NCBI GenBank assembly: GCA_000431815.1
Contig: FR889231.1
Location: 32,575-89,343 of the forward strand
DNA from: Butyrivibrio sp. CAG:318
Lineage (GTDB): Bacteria > Bacillota > Clostridia > Lachnospirales > Lachnospiraceae
Reading direction: 5' to 3'
Length of the DNA stretch: 56,769 nucleotides
The notes beneath the pieces are model-generated. The model was not told the DNA's origin, ran no database searches, and worked only from the letters and a program-made list of their open reading frames with translations. A program made the translations under genes and the position numbers. Below are positions 8,350-18,196 of the stretch, one piece after another; position 1 is the first letter of the stretch; the number at the start of each line of letters is the position of its first letter.

Positions 8350-9552
8350 TTATTCACCGCCGAGAAGACTTTTTGCAAGTTTCTGCACGTCAACGCTCTC
8401 TATATCATCAGGTACATTCTGTCCGCATGTTATATACGAGATAGGTGCCCCTGTATAGAGCTTAATATTCAATATATTACCAACCGAATCGGTTTCATCC
8501 AGCTTGGTAAATAACAATCTGTATGAATTAAGCGATTTGTATGCATCGCATATGTTGACCATATCCCTGTACTTGGTGGTAACACTCATTACAAGGAATA
8601 TTACAATATCTGCATCAATATCTGAATTTCTGACATTGGATATCATCTCGATTATTTCATCACGCTGTTCGGTATTCTTATGCGACCGTCCTGCCGTGTC
8701 CACAAAAATCATCTGGTAATCCGATAATTCTTCTATGGACTCGACTATTTCCGATGGTGAATATATTACATTTACAGGCACGTCAAGAATGCTTGCATAT
8801 GTATTAAGCTGTTCAACCGCTGCAATTCTGTATGTATCCGCTGTTATCATTGCAACGTTTTTTGAACGGGTCAGTTTAAAATCCGATGCAAGCTTAGCAA
8901 TCGTCGTAGTCTTGCCGACACCTGTTGGGCCTATAAAAAATACTATTTTGCGTCTGTCATCATCTTCGATGGCTTCAGGTTCCCCGAACTTAAGGATTAT
9001 TTTCTGATATACGCTCGCAAGAATACTGTCAAGATTTGACTCTTTCTTCATGGAATTTTCTATATCATTAATGATAGCATTGGCATATTTTTCGCTGACT
9101 TCATTCTCAAGTAATTTATTATATATGAGTTTAAGAGATTTGAAATTGGCATTATTCTCCGGTCTGACAACTGGCTTTACATCTTCTTCCTTTACCATCT
9201 GGTTACGAAGCATATCATGGAGACTGTCCAGTTTCTTTTCGATTATCTCTGACTGTTTCGGTGCATTTGTATCGGCACGGTCATCTGCAAGAAGATTTAT
9301 CTGTGACTGCTGTTTTTTGATTGCTTCACTGCTTACACGGCTGAATGTCGGCTTATTATTGTTAACATTCTGCGCAAAATCTTTCTCTTCCAATGCTGCC
9401 GTTATTTCAACAAAATCTTTTTTGAATATTTTGGCAAGACCTCTCTGTTTCATTGTCCTGACATTAAGTACAACGGCGTTTGAGCCAAGGTCATCCTTGG
9501 CTTTCATAACTGCTTCTGTTTCATCTTTTCCGGTATACTTCTTAACTATCAT
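8350..9552 (-). CDS. flhF: Flagellar biosynthesis GTPase FlhF (SRP-type)
   Basis: 400 residues. An N-terminal basic/alpha region is followed by an NG domain. G1 is GPTGVGKTTTIAKLA, the ADTYRIAAVEQL motif is typical of SRP GTPases, G3 is DTAGRSHKN and G4 is TKLDE. The third member of the SRP GTPase family, FlhF marks the site of flagellar assembly at the membrane and is activated by FlhG. The start overlaps the flhA stop by one base (TAATG), indicating translational coupling. Confidence 0.97.
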   Translation of the reverse strand: MIVKKYTGKDETEAVMKAKDDLGSNAVVLNVRTMKQRGLAKIFKKDFVEITAALEEKDFAQNVNNNKPTFSRVSSEAIKKQQSQINLLADDRADTNAPKQSEIIEKKLDSLHDMLRNQMVKEEDVKPVVRPENNANFKSLKLIYNKLLENEVSEKYANAIINDIENSMKKESNLDSILASVYQKIILKFGEPEAIEDDDRRKIVFFIGPTGVGKTTTIAKLASDFKLTRSKNVAMITADTYRIAAVEQLNTYASILDVPVNVIYSPSEIVESIEELSDYQMIFVDTAGRSHKNTEQRDEIIEMISNVRNSDIDADIVIFLVMSVTTKYRDMVNICDAYKSLNSYRLLFTKLDETDSVGNILNIKLYTGAPISYITCGQNVPDDIESVDVQKLAKSLLGGE

Positions 9553-11591
9553 TATGCGGTCACCATCCCAACTGACTGTAATTCAACTTCAGGTTCAACC
9601 TCGTTGTATGATATTACAATAAGGTCCTTCATATAATCGCTTGTAATACGTTTAAAATATATTCTGACTATAGGTGAAGTTATGATTATAGGTGTTTTTC
9701 CCATATCTTCCATCTTGGTAACTTCAGCCTGCACTGAATCCATGATGCTCTTAATCCTGTCCGGAGCAAGGTTAATATATGCACCGTTTTCAGTCTGCTT
9801 GACTGAATTCATTATTTCCTGTTCTACCGACGGATCCAAAGTTATTACACTTGTTGTCTCATTCGGCATAAAGAACTTATTGGATATTGCTCTCTTAAGA
9901 CTCTGCCTTGCATATTCCGTAAGAATGTCAGTATCCCTTGTGGCACCGGCATGGTCCGCAAGCGTCTCAAATATGGTAAGAAGATCCCTGATCGAGATAC
10001 CCTCTTCAAGAAGATTCTGGAGAACCTTCTGTATTTCTCCAACACTCATAAGCTTCGGCACAAGTTCCTCGATAAGCGTTGGGTTGTTTTCCTTGATGTT
10101 GTTGATAAGATTCTGTGTATCCTGCCTTGTAAGAAGTTCTGCAATGTGTTCCTTGATAACTTCCGTAAGGTGCGTGGCGATAATTGACGGCGGATCTACA
10201 ACTGTGTATCCTAGCGATTCCGCACGTTCCCTCTGGTTCTCGGTAATCCAGATTGCAGGCAGGTGGAATGACGGTTCAAACGTAGGAATACCTGTAATCT
10301 CTTCTTCTACAAATCCCGGATTCATCGCCATATAATGGTCAAAAAGTATCTCACCTTCACTTACCTGTATACCCTTGATTTTGATTATGTACTGGTTAGG
10401 GTTAAGCTGTATATTATCCCTGAGTCGTATAATCGGTACAACAGTACCTAACTCAAGCGCAACCTGTCTTCTTATCATAACAACACGGTCAAGTAAATCT
10501 CCGCCCTGATTGACATCGGCCAATGGTATGATGCCATATCCGAACTCAAGTTCAATCGGATCAACCTGAAGCAACGATACAACATTCTCCGGTTTACGTA
10601 TTTCCTGGGCTTCCATATCGGCTTCTTCGGTCTCATTTTCAACCGTCTGCACAGCGGCCTTTCTCTCTGTCATAATTCCGGCAATAAAAAGTGCTGCACC
10701 GAGAAGAAGGAAAAGCCACCACGGCAGTGGCGTAACTATTCCCAGAATTGCCATGGTCACTCCGACAATCTTAAGCACTTTCGGTATGGAGAAAAGCTCG
10801 CCAATGATTTCTTCCGGAAGTTCCACTTCCTTGGATGCCTTGGTTACAAGGATACCTGTTGAAAGCGATATCATAAGTGACGGAATCTGGCTTACAAGTC
10901 CGTCTCCGATTGTAAGAAGTGCATACTTGCTGAGTGCCTCCTGTATGCTCAATCCACCAAATATCATACCCATAATTATACCTCCGATGAGGTTAATCAC
11001 AGTGATGATAAGACCTGCGGTAGCATCTCCCTTAACATACTTGGTAGCACCATCCATGGCGCCGAAGAAAGATGACTCCTGCTGTATTTTATCACGCCTT
11101 GCTCTGGCTTCTTTATCCGTAATTGCTCCGGTATTCAGATCGGCATCGATTGCCATCTGCTTACCCGGCATAGCATCAAGTGTGAATCTGGCAGTTACTT
11201 CCGATACACGTTCTGAACCTTTGTTGATAACAACAAACTGCACGATTATAAGTATAATAAATACTACGAAACCGATTACAAGATTATTGCCTCCGACAAA
11301 TTTACCAAATGCCGTAACGACTGCACCGGCATAACCGTTCTTAAGAATAAGCTTGGTAGATGATACATTAAGTGCAATACGGAATATTGTCGTAAACAAA
11401 AGCATTGTAGGAAATGCCTGCATATCCAGTGCTTCCTTTGCATAAAGGGAAGTAAAAAGAATAATCATCGATACTGATATATTTATGGCTAAGAGAACAT
11501 CCAGAAGTCCCGATGGAATGGATAAAAAAAGGCAAAGAATTGCTGCCATCAGGTATATTCCTATAAACAAGTCTGTCTTTTTGAATTTCAT
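9552..11591 (-). CDS. flhA: Flagellar type III export gate protein FlhA
   Basis: 679 residues, normal for FlhA/FHIPEP. The N-terminal half has about eight membrane segments. The family-signature cytoplasmic loop (SERVSEVTARFTLDAMPGKQ, then DADLNTGAITDKEARARR) is clear. The C-terminal cytoplasmic domain, from about residue 350, docks export chaperones and substrates. It forms the nonameric ring of the export gate, using the proton gradient. Upstream flhB is 23 bases away; downstream flhF overlaps by one base. Confidence 0.98.
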   Translation of the reverse strand: MKFKKTDLFIGIYLMAAILCLFLSIPSGLLDVLLAINISVSMIILFTSLYAKEALDMQAFPTMLLFTTIFRIALNVSSTKLILKNGYAGAVVTAFGKFVGGNNLVIGFVVFIILIIVQFVVINKGSERVSEVTARFTLDAMPGKQMAIDADLNTGAITDKEARARRDKIQQESSFFGAMDGATKYVKGDATAGLIITVINLIGGIIMGMIFGGLSIQEALSKYALLTIGDGLVSQIPSLMISLSTGILVTKASKEVELPEEIIGELFSIPKVLKIVGVTMAILGIVTPLPWWLFLLLGAALFIAGIMTERKAAVQTVENETEEADMEAQEIRKPENVVSLLQVDPIELEFGYGIIPLADVNQGGDLLDRVVMIRRQVALELGTVVPIIRLRDNIQLNPNQYIIKIKGIQVSEGEILFDHYMAMNPGFVEEEITGIPTFEPSFHLPAIWITENQRERAESLGYTVVDPPSIIATHLTEVIKEHIAELLTRQDTQNLINNIKENNPTLIEELVPKLMSVGEIQKVLQNLLEEGISIRDLLTIFETLADHAGATRDTDILTEYARQSLKRAISNKFFMPNETTSVITLDPSVEQEIMNSVKQTENGAYINLAPDRIKSIMDSVQAEVTKMEDMGKTPIIITSPIVRIYFKRITSDYMKDLIVISYNEVEPEVELQSVGMVTA

Positions 11592-11614
11592 ATTCTGACG
11601 TTCACCTTTCTATT

Positions 11615-12727
11615 TCAGATTTTGTGTTTAAGTTTCCAGACAAATGCAAGAACCTCCGCAACTGCCTGATACAATTCCTGAGGAATTTCCGTTCCCAGGT
11701 CTACATTATAATAAAGCATACGTGCAAGCGGTTTATTCTCAACTATTTCCACATCGCACTCTCTTGCTTTCTCTTTAATCTTCTGCGCAAGGTAATCTTC
11801 GCCCTTGGCTACAACCACCGGTGCCTTTCCGGAATCCGGTTCATATTTAAGTGCAACCGCAAAATGAGTCGGGTTTGTTATTACCACATCCGCCTCCGGA
11901 ACTGCCTGCATCATACGACGTCTTGATGCTTCCTGCATCCGTCTTCTCTGCTTATTCTTTACTTCAGGACTTCCTTCGGTGTCCTTCCATTCATCTTTCA
12001 ATTCCTGTTTGGTCATCTTCATATCATCTTTGAATTTCCATTTTTCGAAGATGTAATCGGCAACACCTATAATAAGATAAATTACACTTATTGTTATGCC
12101 AAGGTCAATAATCAAATCTCCCATGGCAACAACTGCCTGTTGCAATGTTATATCATACAGGTTAAAGAGCATACCGATTTTGCTCTTAAGCTTATTATAA
12201 GTAACTATTACGCATACCGCAAGTACAACAATCTGTTTTATTAATTCCGCTATTGTCTTGACGTTAAAAATACGCTTTATTCCGTTAACCGGATTAAATT
12301 TATCGAATTTCGGTTTTAATGTCTCACCTGTAGGTTTCCATTTCACCTGAATTATGTCCATAACAAATCCAAGAACAAACGCAACTGCCAGTATAGGAAG
12401 CAGCATAACAAGCATATCCAGTATGTTCTGCTGCAAAATATTTTTAAAGTAAACACCTATTGAGCTGTATTCATCGCTTGCGCCGGATAAATCACCTATC
12501 CTGGTATATGTCTCATGAAATGAACTCATAAACTGCCTGCCAAGATATTTGACATAAATTTTAATCAGGACAAAAAAAGCTAACAACAGAACCGAGCCGG
12601 AAAGATCCTTACTTTTGGCTACCTGGCCTTTCTTACGGGCATCTTCTAATTTTTTGGGTGTAGCCGGTTCTGTCTTCTGACCACCAGGACCGTCCTTGGC
12701 AAAGAACTGAAGGTCATATTTTATCAT
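11615..12727 (-). CDS. flhB: Flagellar export switch protein FlhB
   Basis: 370 residues. The N-terminus contains EPATPKKLEDARKKGQVAKS, the family signature, followed by four membrane segments. The cytoplasmic domain carries the self-cleaving NPTH site in VVITNPTHFAVALKYEP. Cleavage between Asn and Pro switches export specificity from rod/hook to filament substrates, together with FliK. Its start overlaps the fliR stop by four bases (ATGA). Confidence 0.98.
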   Translation of the reverse strand: MIKYDLQFFAKDGPGGQKTEPATPKKLEDARKKGQVAKSKDLSGSVLLLAFFVLIKIYVKYLGRQFMSSFHETYTRIGDLSGASDEYSSIGVYFKNILQQNILDMLVMLLPILAVAFVLGFVMDIIQVKWKPTGETLKPKFDKFNPVNGIKRIFNVKTIAELIKQIVVLAVCVIVTYNKLKSKIGMLFNLYDITLQQAVVAMGDLIIDLGITISVIYLIIGVADYIFEKWKFKDDMKMTKQELKDEWKDTEGSPEVKNKQRRRMQEASRRRMMQAVPEADVVITNPTHFAVALKYEPDSGKAPVVVAKGEDYLAQKIKEKARECDVEIVENKPLARMLYYNVDLGTEIPQELYQAVAEVLAFVWKLKHKI

Positions 12728-13500
12728 ACAAGTCCTCCCGCAATCTGTCTGACAGCCTGTTTCATCATATTTAACAACATATTTGATACCGTCGGCAGAA
12801 GTCCTATCGTAAGAAACATTATTGCAAGTCCGAATAAAAGCTTCATCTGTATACCTACAGCAAACATATTAAGCTGCGGAGCAACTCTGCATAAAATTCC
12901 CAGAATTATATTCATTAACATCATCGATATGAAAACCGGTAATGCAATTCTGATTCCTACAATCAGAAAACCTGCTATCACATCCAGAAAAGAATCATAA
13001 AGTGCCGCATTGATCGTGACTTTGCCAATCGGGATTATACTATATGAATCCACAATCGCAGATATCAGGAACTGGTACAATCCCGTTACCATCATAAGGA
13101 GAAACACCGTATAATAGTAGAAAGTTCCCGAGATACTCGTCTGTGTGCGCAATGTCGGATCATACATATTGGCCATTGAAAGACCTATATCGGTATCTAT
13201 TATATGTCCGGCAAAAGTTATTGCCTGGATACATACATTACACACAAATCCTAACAGGAGTCCAACAACGCTTTCCTTGATAATAAGAATCGCATAATCA
13301 AGGAGCCCTGTATATTCAATAGTTCTGTCAGGTGTAATCATAAAAATCAATATCGATATGAATATGGATATTGAAATTTTAACTTTCTGCGGTACGCTCG
13401 ATATATTAAAAAACGGTGCTGTATATACAAAGCTAGCAATGCGTACCAGAATCAGAAGAAAAAACTCCCAGTAATTTAACGCTATCTCATAGTTAAACAT
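12724..13500 (-). CDS. fliR: Flagellar export protein FliR
   Basis: 258 residues, strongly hydrophobic with about six membrane segments, typical of FliR. It forms part of the FliP5-FliQ4-FliR1 export channel in the centre of the MS ring. Recognisable segments are RIASFVYTAPFF near the N-terminus and LGFVCNVCIQAITFAGHIID, a conserved FliR region. It lies eight bases after fliQ and overlaps flhB by four bases. Confidence 0.97.
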   Translation of the reverse strand: MFNYEIALNYWEFFLLILVRIASFVYTAPFFNISSVPQKVKISISIFISILIFMITPDRTIEYTGLLDYAILIIKESVVGLLLGFVCNVCIQAITFAGHIIDTDIGLSMANMYDPTLRTQTSISGTFYYYTVFLLMMVTGLYQFLISAIVDSYSIIPIGKVTINAALYDSFLDVIAGFLIVGIRIALPVFISMMLMNIILGILCRVAPQLNMFAVGIQMKLLFGLAIMFLTIGLLPTVSNMLLNMMKQAVRQIAGGLV

Positions 13501-13508
13501 AACAGCAC

Positions 13509-13778
13509 CTACCTGATATATGTACTAAAATTCGACCACAGTTCCTGAATATAATCAGTTACCTTTGTCAGAATCCATGAGCCGAAAATCATAACACCTA
13601 TAAAAACACCTATTATTTTCGGAACAAATGTAAGTGTCTGCTCCTGTATCGATGTAATCGTCTGGAAAATACTTATCACCAGACCGACAACAAGTGAAAT
13701 CAAAAGGAGTGGAGCCGAACATTCAATTATAAGGAATAATGCTTCCCTGGTTATATCCACAACCTGTTCTTCTGTCAT
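13509..13778 (-). CDS. fliQ: Flagellar export protein FliQ
   Basis: 89 residues, the expected small size. Two membrane helices flank a cytoplasmic loop with the conserved FQTITSIQEQTLTFVPKI motif. A component of the export channel with FliP and FliR. Located between fliP and fliR in the canonical order. Confidence 0.97.
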   Translation of the reverse strand: MTEEQVVDITREALFLIIECSAPLLLISLVVGLVISIFQTITSIQEQTLTFVPKIIGVFIGVMIFGSWILTKVTDYIQELWSNFSTYIR

Positions 13779-13793
13779 ACTTCCACTCCTTTA

Positions 13794-14609
13794 TCAATAA
13801 AATGTCTTAACAAGATTTCCTATAATCAGATTCCAGCCATCTGCCATAATAAAAAGCAATATTTTAAAAGGCAGCGAAATAGTTGTCGGAGGTAACATCA
13901 TCATACCCATCGACATCAATGCCGATGCAACAACCATATCTATAATTATAAATGGAATATATATCAGGAATCCAATTATAAATGCAGTTCTCAATTCACT
14001 CACTATAAAGCTCGGCACAAGTACATATGTAGGTATATCATCATAATTCTCCACTGCACCGATATCCGCAATCTCAAGAAACATCCTGATGTCCTTGGTA
14101 TTGGTCTGCTTAAACATAAATTTTCTTATTGGCTGTATTCCTGTCTCATATGCCTCTTCCGCCGAAATTTCATTGGCCGACAGAGGCTTGATCGCGTCAT
14201 TATATACCGTTGTAAATGTAGGCGCCATTATGAAAAAAGTAAGAAAAAGTGATAAACCTATAAGCACCTGGTTCGGCGGTGTCGACTGTGTACCCAGCGC
14301 CGTTCTTGTAAAATGCATTACTATGATTATTCGCGTGAACGATGTGAGCATAATAAGAATGGAAGGTGCTAAAGCAATTACCGTAAGCACAAGTACTATC
14401 TGTAATACGCTTGCAAGATCACTTCCATTTCCAGCCGATATTCCGATTGTAAAATTATCTGAAGCATTAGCCGCAGTTGTCGTCTCTTCGGTTCCTAATA
14501 TATCAGTTGCATATACAGCAGTTCTGCTGTTGACCGATATGAAGAGAACAATCGCCACCACCATGGCAATTCTTGCGAAAGCTAATATTGCCTTACTTCT
14601 CTTCTTCAT
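13794..14609 (-). CDS. fliP: Flagellar export protein FliP
   Basis: 271 residues from the ATG at 14609 (MKKRSKAILAF), which has AAGGAAGAGG upstream. The longer frame would run antiparallel to most of fliO and lacks signal-peptide logic. An N-terminal signal peptide is visible, as FliP is one of the few flagellar proteins with one. The conserved core follows: MLTSFTRIIIVMHFTRTALG, then TPPNQVLIGLSLFLTFFIMAP, and a C-terminal MGMMMLPPTTISLPFKI. It forms five of the subunits of the export channel. It overlaps the fliO stop by 17 bases. Confidence 0.97.
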   Translation of the reverse strand: MKKRSKAILAFARIAMVVAIVLFISVNSRTAVYATDILGTEETTTAANASDNFTIGISAGNGSDLASVLQIVLVLTVIALAPSILIMLTSFTRIIIVMHFTRTALGTQSTPPNQVLIGLSLFLTFFIMAPTFTTVYNDAIKPLSANEISAEEAYETGIQPIRKFMFKQTNTKDIRMFLEIADIGAVENYDDIPTYVLVPSFIVSELRTAFIIGFLIYIPFIIIDMVVASALMSMGMMMLPPTTISLPFKILLFIMADGWNLIIGNLVKTFY

Positions 14610-14967
14610 CTTCTGCCTCTTCCTTGCCGGAAAATCTGAATCTGTTAAACACGCTCCCAAAAGATTCTTTGGTCTCGGTCTCCTTAAATTCAAGTGTATC
14701 CTCGTTAATTTCTCCAAGATACGTAACTGTGTCTTTGCACACAGCGATAAGGACGCATTTATCTCCTGCTTTTACAATTTCCAATATCTTATTGCTTGAA
14801 AGTCTTGTACTTTCAATAACTTTAATATTACCATAGCTCATTTTCTTCTTCTGATATGAGCCAATCCACCTGGTCGTGAAATATGTAATAGCCAGAACAA
14901 ATATAAATATCATGGTTACAGTAATAAACTGCGCAATACTGTTCTCCATGGATGCGCAATATATCAT
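14593..14967 (-). CDS. fliO: Flagellar biosynthesis protein FliO (FliZ of Bacillus)
   Basis: 124 residues from the ATG at 14967, one base after the cheY stop (TAATATG), which suggests reinitiation; an in-frame TTG at 14979 and an ATG at 14949 are alternatives. One N-terminal membrane segment (TVTMIFIFVLAITYFTTRW) is followed by a small beta-rich cytoplasmic domain and an acidic Glu-rich tail. FliO is a scaffold for FliP ring assembly. Sequence conservation in this family is weak; position between cheY and fliP and the topology carry the call. Confidence 0.88.
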   Translation of the reverse strand: MIYCASMENSIAQFITVTMIFIFVLAITYFTTRWIGSYQKKKMSYGNIKVIESTRLSSNKILEIVKAGDKCVLIAVCKDTVTYLGEINEDTLEFKETETKESFGSVFNRFRFSGKEEAEDEEEK

Positions 14968-14968
14968 A

Positions 14969-15331
14969 TTAACCAACAACTTTTCTTACAGCTTCAAGGA
15001 CTCTGTCTGCCTGGAACGGCTTAACGATAAAGTCTTTTGCTCCCGATTGGATTGATTCAATAACCATAGCCTGCTGTCCCATGGCTGAGCACATGATCAC
15101 GGAAGCCTTAGGGTCAAGTTCTCTTATTTTCTTAAGAGCCTGTATTCCATCCATTTCAGGCATTGTGATATCCATAAGTACAAGATCAGGCTTAAGCTCT
15201 GTATATTTCTCTACAGCCTTAGCTCCGTTCTCGGCCTCTCCGGCAACAGTGTATCCATTTTTCGTAAGAATGTCTTTGATCATCATTCTCATAAATGCTG
15301 CATCGTCGCATATCAATATATTTTTTGCCAT
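14969..15331 (-). CDS. cheY: Chemotaxis response regulator CheY
   Basis: 120 residues, a lone receiver domain. Acidic pocket Asp9/Asp10, phosphorylation site Asp54 in LVLMDITMPEMDG, Ser82 in VIMCSAMG at the usual Thr/Ser switch position, and Lys104 in IVKPF. Phosphorylated by CheA, it binds the FliM/FliY N-termini to change motor rotation. In Bacillus the cheY gene also lies between fliY and fliO(fliZ). An 80-base gap separates it from fliY. Confidence 0.96.
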   Translation of the reverse strand: MAKNILICDDAAFMRMMIKDILTKNGYTVAGEAENGAKAVEKYTELKPDLVLMDITMPEMDGIQALKKIRELDPKASVIMCSAMGQQAMVIESIQSGAKDFIVKPFQADRVLEAVRKVVG

Positions 15332-15411
15332 AACTTAATCTCCTTTAAAAGAAATGTTCACTTTTTTTATTTAATGTGTGTTATACATTATTGCATCGTT
15401 TTTGAAAACAA

Positions 15412-16647
15412 TTATTTTATTATTTCAGTAATTTTGATACCAAAACTTTCTTCAATAACTACTACTTCGCCTTTGGCAACATACTTTCTGTTGACAAGTA
15501 CATCGATAGGTTCTCCGGCGATCTTGTTAAGTTCAACGATTGTTCCCGGTGCAAATTCAAGAATCTCCTTAATGGACTTGGTTGTTCTGCCAAGTTCAAC
15601 TGTTACTTCAAGCGGAACATCCATAATAAGATCTATATTCTCGTGTCCGACCGTTGATTGAGCTCCGGTAAATGGCTGGAATGAAGCCGGCTGCACATTA
15701 ACATTCTGAACCGGTGGCATACCATATCCCGGCATTGGCTGTCCATAAGGCATCTGTGGCTGCATGTATCCCGGCATTGGTGCTGCGCCATATCCGTAAG
15801 GCATCTGCTGCTGCATCTGCGGTTGCGGTGCCACATTCTGCGGCTGCGGTGCAGGCGATGGTTGCTGCATTGCCTGCTGTGCTGCTGATGGCTGTTCTGC
15901 TGCCGGCTGTGCGGCCTTCTCTGAAGGTGTCGATGTCGCAACATTATCCGAATTATCCTGCATACCGAGTGCGAACACTTCATACAGATTCCTTGCAAAA
16001 TCAAACGGATATAACTGCATGATTTCACTGTCTATAAGATTTCCTATGGTCATTCTGAATGCGACCTTAACAAATTTGGTATTAAGGAATTCCGGAAGAT
16101 TATTTTCATCCTGTTTTACATTCAAATCAATCAGATTTGCAACTGGCGGGCTTATATCTATTTTCTTGCCAAGCATGGATGACATTGATGTTGCGGCCGA
16201 ACCCATCATCTGGTTCATCGCTTCTCCGATTGCGCTCAAATGAAGTTCACCAATCGGTTCATCATCATTGACCTCTCCGTTTCCGCCCATCATAAGATCG
16301 GTAATTATTCTTACATCATGTTCTTTAAGAACAAGGACATTATTACCGTCCAGTCCGGCTGTATATTGAATTTGCAAAAAAACACATGGTCTGTCATAGG
16401 AATCTGCAAGTTCGTCCCATGTCATATATGTAACCTGCGGTGTTGTAATGTTAACCGGCTGGTTGAGCAACGTGCTAAGAGTAGTTGCTGCCGTTCCCAT
16501 GCTTATATTTGAAACCTCTCCGATAGCATCTTTCTGTTCATCGGTCAGGGTTTCATCTGTTGTACTGGCTGCTGCATCGGCACCGTCGTCAAGATTGGCA
16601 CCTGAAAGCAATGCATTGATTTCGTCTTGTGATAACATTCCATCCAT
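15412..16647 (-). CDS. fliY: Flagellar motor switch phosphatase FliY (FliN-type C-ring protein)
   Basis: 411 residues from the ATG at 16647, nine bases after AGGAG; an ATG at 16656 overlaps the fliM end and sits too close to that site. The layout is an N-terminal CheY-P-binding peptide (MLSQDEINALL), a CheC-like domain with two intact phosphatase motifs (DAIGEVSN, SAIGEAMN), a low-complexity linker of about 100 residues rich in Pro, Gln, Met, Gly and Tyr, and a C-terminal FliN/SpoA domain (VPLEVTVELGRTTKSIKEIL). It forms the lower C-ring with FliM and dephosphorylates CheY-P at the switch. The linker is unusually long and repetitive (MPYG/MPGY repeats). Confidence 0.97.
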   Translation of the reverse strand: MDGMLSQDEINALLSGANLDDGADAAASTTDETLTDEQKDAIGEVSNISMGTAATTLSTLLNQPVNITTPQVTYMTWDELADSYDRPCVFLQIQYTAGLDGNNVLVLKEHDVRIITDLMMGGNGEVNDDEPIGELHLSAIGEAMNQMMGSAATSMSSMLGKKIDISPPVANLIDLNVKQDENNLPEFLNTKFVKVAFRMTIGNLIDSEIMQLYPFDFARNLYEVFALGMQDNSDNVATSTPSEKAAQPAAEQPSAAQQAMQQPSPAPQPQNVAPQPQMQQQMPYGYGAAPMPGYMQPQMPYGQPMPGYGMPPVQNVNVQPASFQPFTGAQSTVGHENIDLIMDVPLEVTVELGRTTKSIKEILEFAPGTIVELNKIAGEPIDVLVNRKYVAKGEVVVIEESFGIKITEIIK

Positions 16648-16648
16648 T

Positions 16649-17629
16649 TTAGTCATCTCCTCTCAGAACTTTGGTAAGTCTGACTGCATAATTTTCGTTA
16701 GCCGAACCCGGCAACGCTGTAAATTTCTTTATATTTCCAACAAAAACATCTAATTCTTCATCCACTTTGGTGTCCAGTTTAATAACATCTCCGACACCAA
16801 GATTAATAAAATCATTAACAGAAATACTGCTGGAACCCAATACCGCCTTGACCGGTATCTGTGCCTTGCTTATGAGTGATGCTATCGCATCTTCATATGT
16901 ATTAACATCTTTATCCTGCATAGTGGAAAACCAGTATTTTGTATTGAGTTTATCCATAACAGGTTCAAGAACAATGTAAGGAAGACATATATTCATGAGT
17001 CCTTCGACATCTCCGATTTTAATATTCACTGTGATGATAGCAATCATCTCACTCGGAGATATTATCTGTGCAAACTGTGAATTAGTCTCTATCCGTTCCA
17101 GCCTCGGGTGTATATCCACAACATTTTCCCAGGGTTCCCTTAAAAGATTAACACATACATTAAACATTCTCTCAAGTATTGTGAGTTCAATCTCTGAAAA
17201 TTCCCTTGGTTTGTCTAGCGCAGTTCCTGCGCCTCCCAAAAGCCGGTCCACCATTGCAAATCCAAGATTGGATGCTATTTCCATAACAACATTACCGTCA
17301 AGAGGTTCAAAACTTACCACGCCAAGCAATACCGGATTGGAAAGTGCATTTGCAAATTCAGAATAAGTTACTGCCTCTGAGTTCATTACAGCTACCTGAA
17401 CCGGTCTTCTTAAATATGCCGGAAGATTGGTAGACAACAAACGTCCGTAATGTTCAAATATTATTTCAAGTGTTCGAAGATGTTCTTTGGAGAATTTAGC
17501 CGGTCTTGCAAAATCATAATTCTTAACCGTCTTTTCTTCCGTGCCTTTCATTTCTTCGACATCAAGTTCACCACTGCTGAAAGCCTTCAGCAGGTTATCT
17601 ATCTCACTTTGTGAAAGGACTTCGCCCAT
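16649..17629 (-). CDS. fliM: Flagellar motor switch protein FliM
   Basis: 326 residues. The N-terminal CheY-P-binding peptide is VLSQSEIDNLLKAF, the middle domain contains ARPAKFSKEHLRTLEIIFEH, and a C-terminal SpoA/FliN domain (VGDVIKLDTKVDEELDVFVG) follows. It is the C-ring middle component that connects FliG to FliY. It lies between fliL and fliY, as in Bacillus. Confidence 0.97.
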   Translation of the reverse strand: MGEVLSQSEIDNLLKAFSSGELDVEEMKGTEEKTVKNYDFARPAKFSKEHLRTLEIIFEHYGRLLSTNLPAYLRRPVQVAVMNSEAVTYSEFANALSNPVLLGVVSFEPLDGNVVMEIASNLGFAMVDRLLGGAGTALDKPREFSEIELTILERMFNVCVNLLREPWENVVDIHPRLERIETNSQFAQIISPSEMIAIITVNIKIGDVEGLMNICLPYIVLEPVMDKLNTKYWFSTMQDKDVNTYEDAIASLISKAQIPVKAVLGSSSISVNDFINLGVGDVIKLDTKVDEELDVFVGNIKKFTALPGSANENYAVRLTKVLRGDD

Positions 17630-17668
17630 CTTCTCTCACCTTCTTTCTATAACATATTATATTCATAA

Positions 17669-18163
17669 TTACTGTACTACATATTGTGTGAATGATACTG
17701 AATATACCGTATCCGATGCAAATAATTCACGCACCGCATTCGTCGCTGCCTTTTCCATATCCGCCTGAGGTGTTGTACTGTCAAATCCTCTGATTACACC
17801 CATAAGTGTACTGTCAATCATACTCATTGCAGATTCAACCTGTGTCTTCACACTTTCATAATCCTTTGCCCTAGTATTTAAATTTATAGTTGCACCGAAC
17901 TTTGCAAGTTTTCCGTTGGTAAGATTGACAACATTGGTTGTATCCTCGCCAAACAATACGGTAACACTTGTCAGATCCGAAACAGTCACTTCCTGTTTGT
18001 TACTGTCCGCACCAACCTCCAGGTCAACCATATCACAAATTTTAGTAACAAGATTATTGGTTTTCTTAATTGATGGCAGGAATGTGAAAACAAGTATCAC
18101 TGTAAGAACCAGGTTAACTATCACAAGTGCCAGAACAATTATGTTGCTTATTCCTTTTTTCAT
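17669..18163 (-). CDS. fliL: Flagellar basal body-associated protein FliL
   Basis: 164 residues from the ATG at 18163, which has AAGGTGG eight bases upstream; an in-frame GTG four codons earlier overlaps that site. One N-terminal membrane helix (ISNIIVLALVIVNLVLTVIL) is followed by an extracytoplasmic domain ending in VYSVSFTQYVVQ, matching the FliL C-terminal strand. It supports stator function around MotAB. It follows motB, its functional partner. Confidence 0.93.
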   Translation of the reverse strand: MKKGISNIIVLALVIVNLVLTVILVFTFLPSIKKTNNLVTKICDMVDLEVGADSNKQEVTVSDLTSVTVLFGEDTTNVVNLTNGKLAKFGATINLNTRAKDYESVKTQVESAMSMIDSTLMGVIRGFDSTTPQADMEKAATNAVRELFASDTVYSVSFTQYVVQ

Positions 18164-18196
18164 ATATCTATCCACCTTGACTTTCTATAATATATA

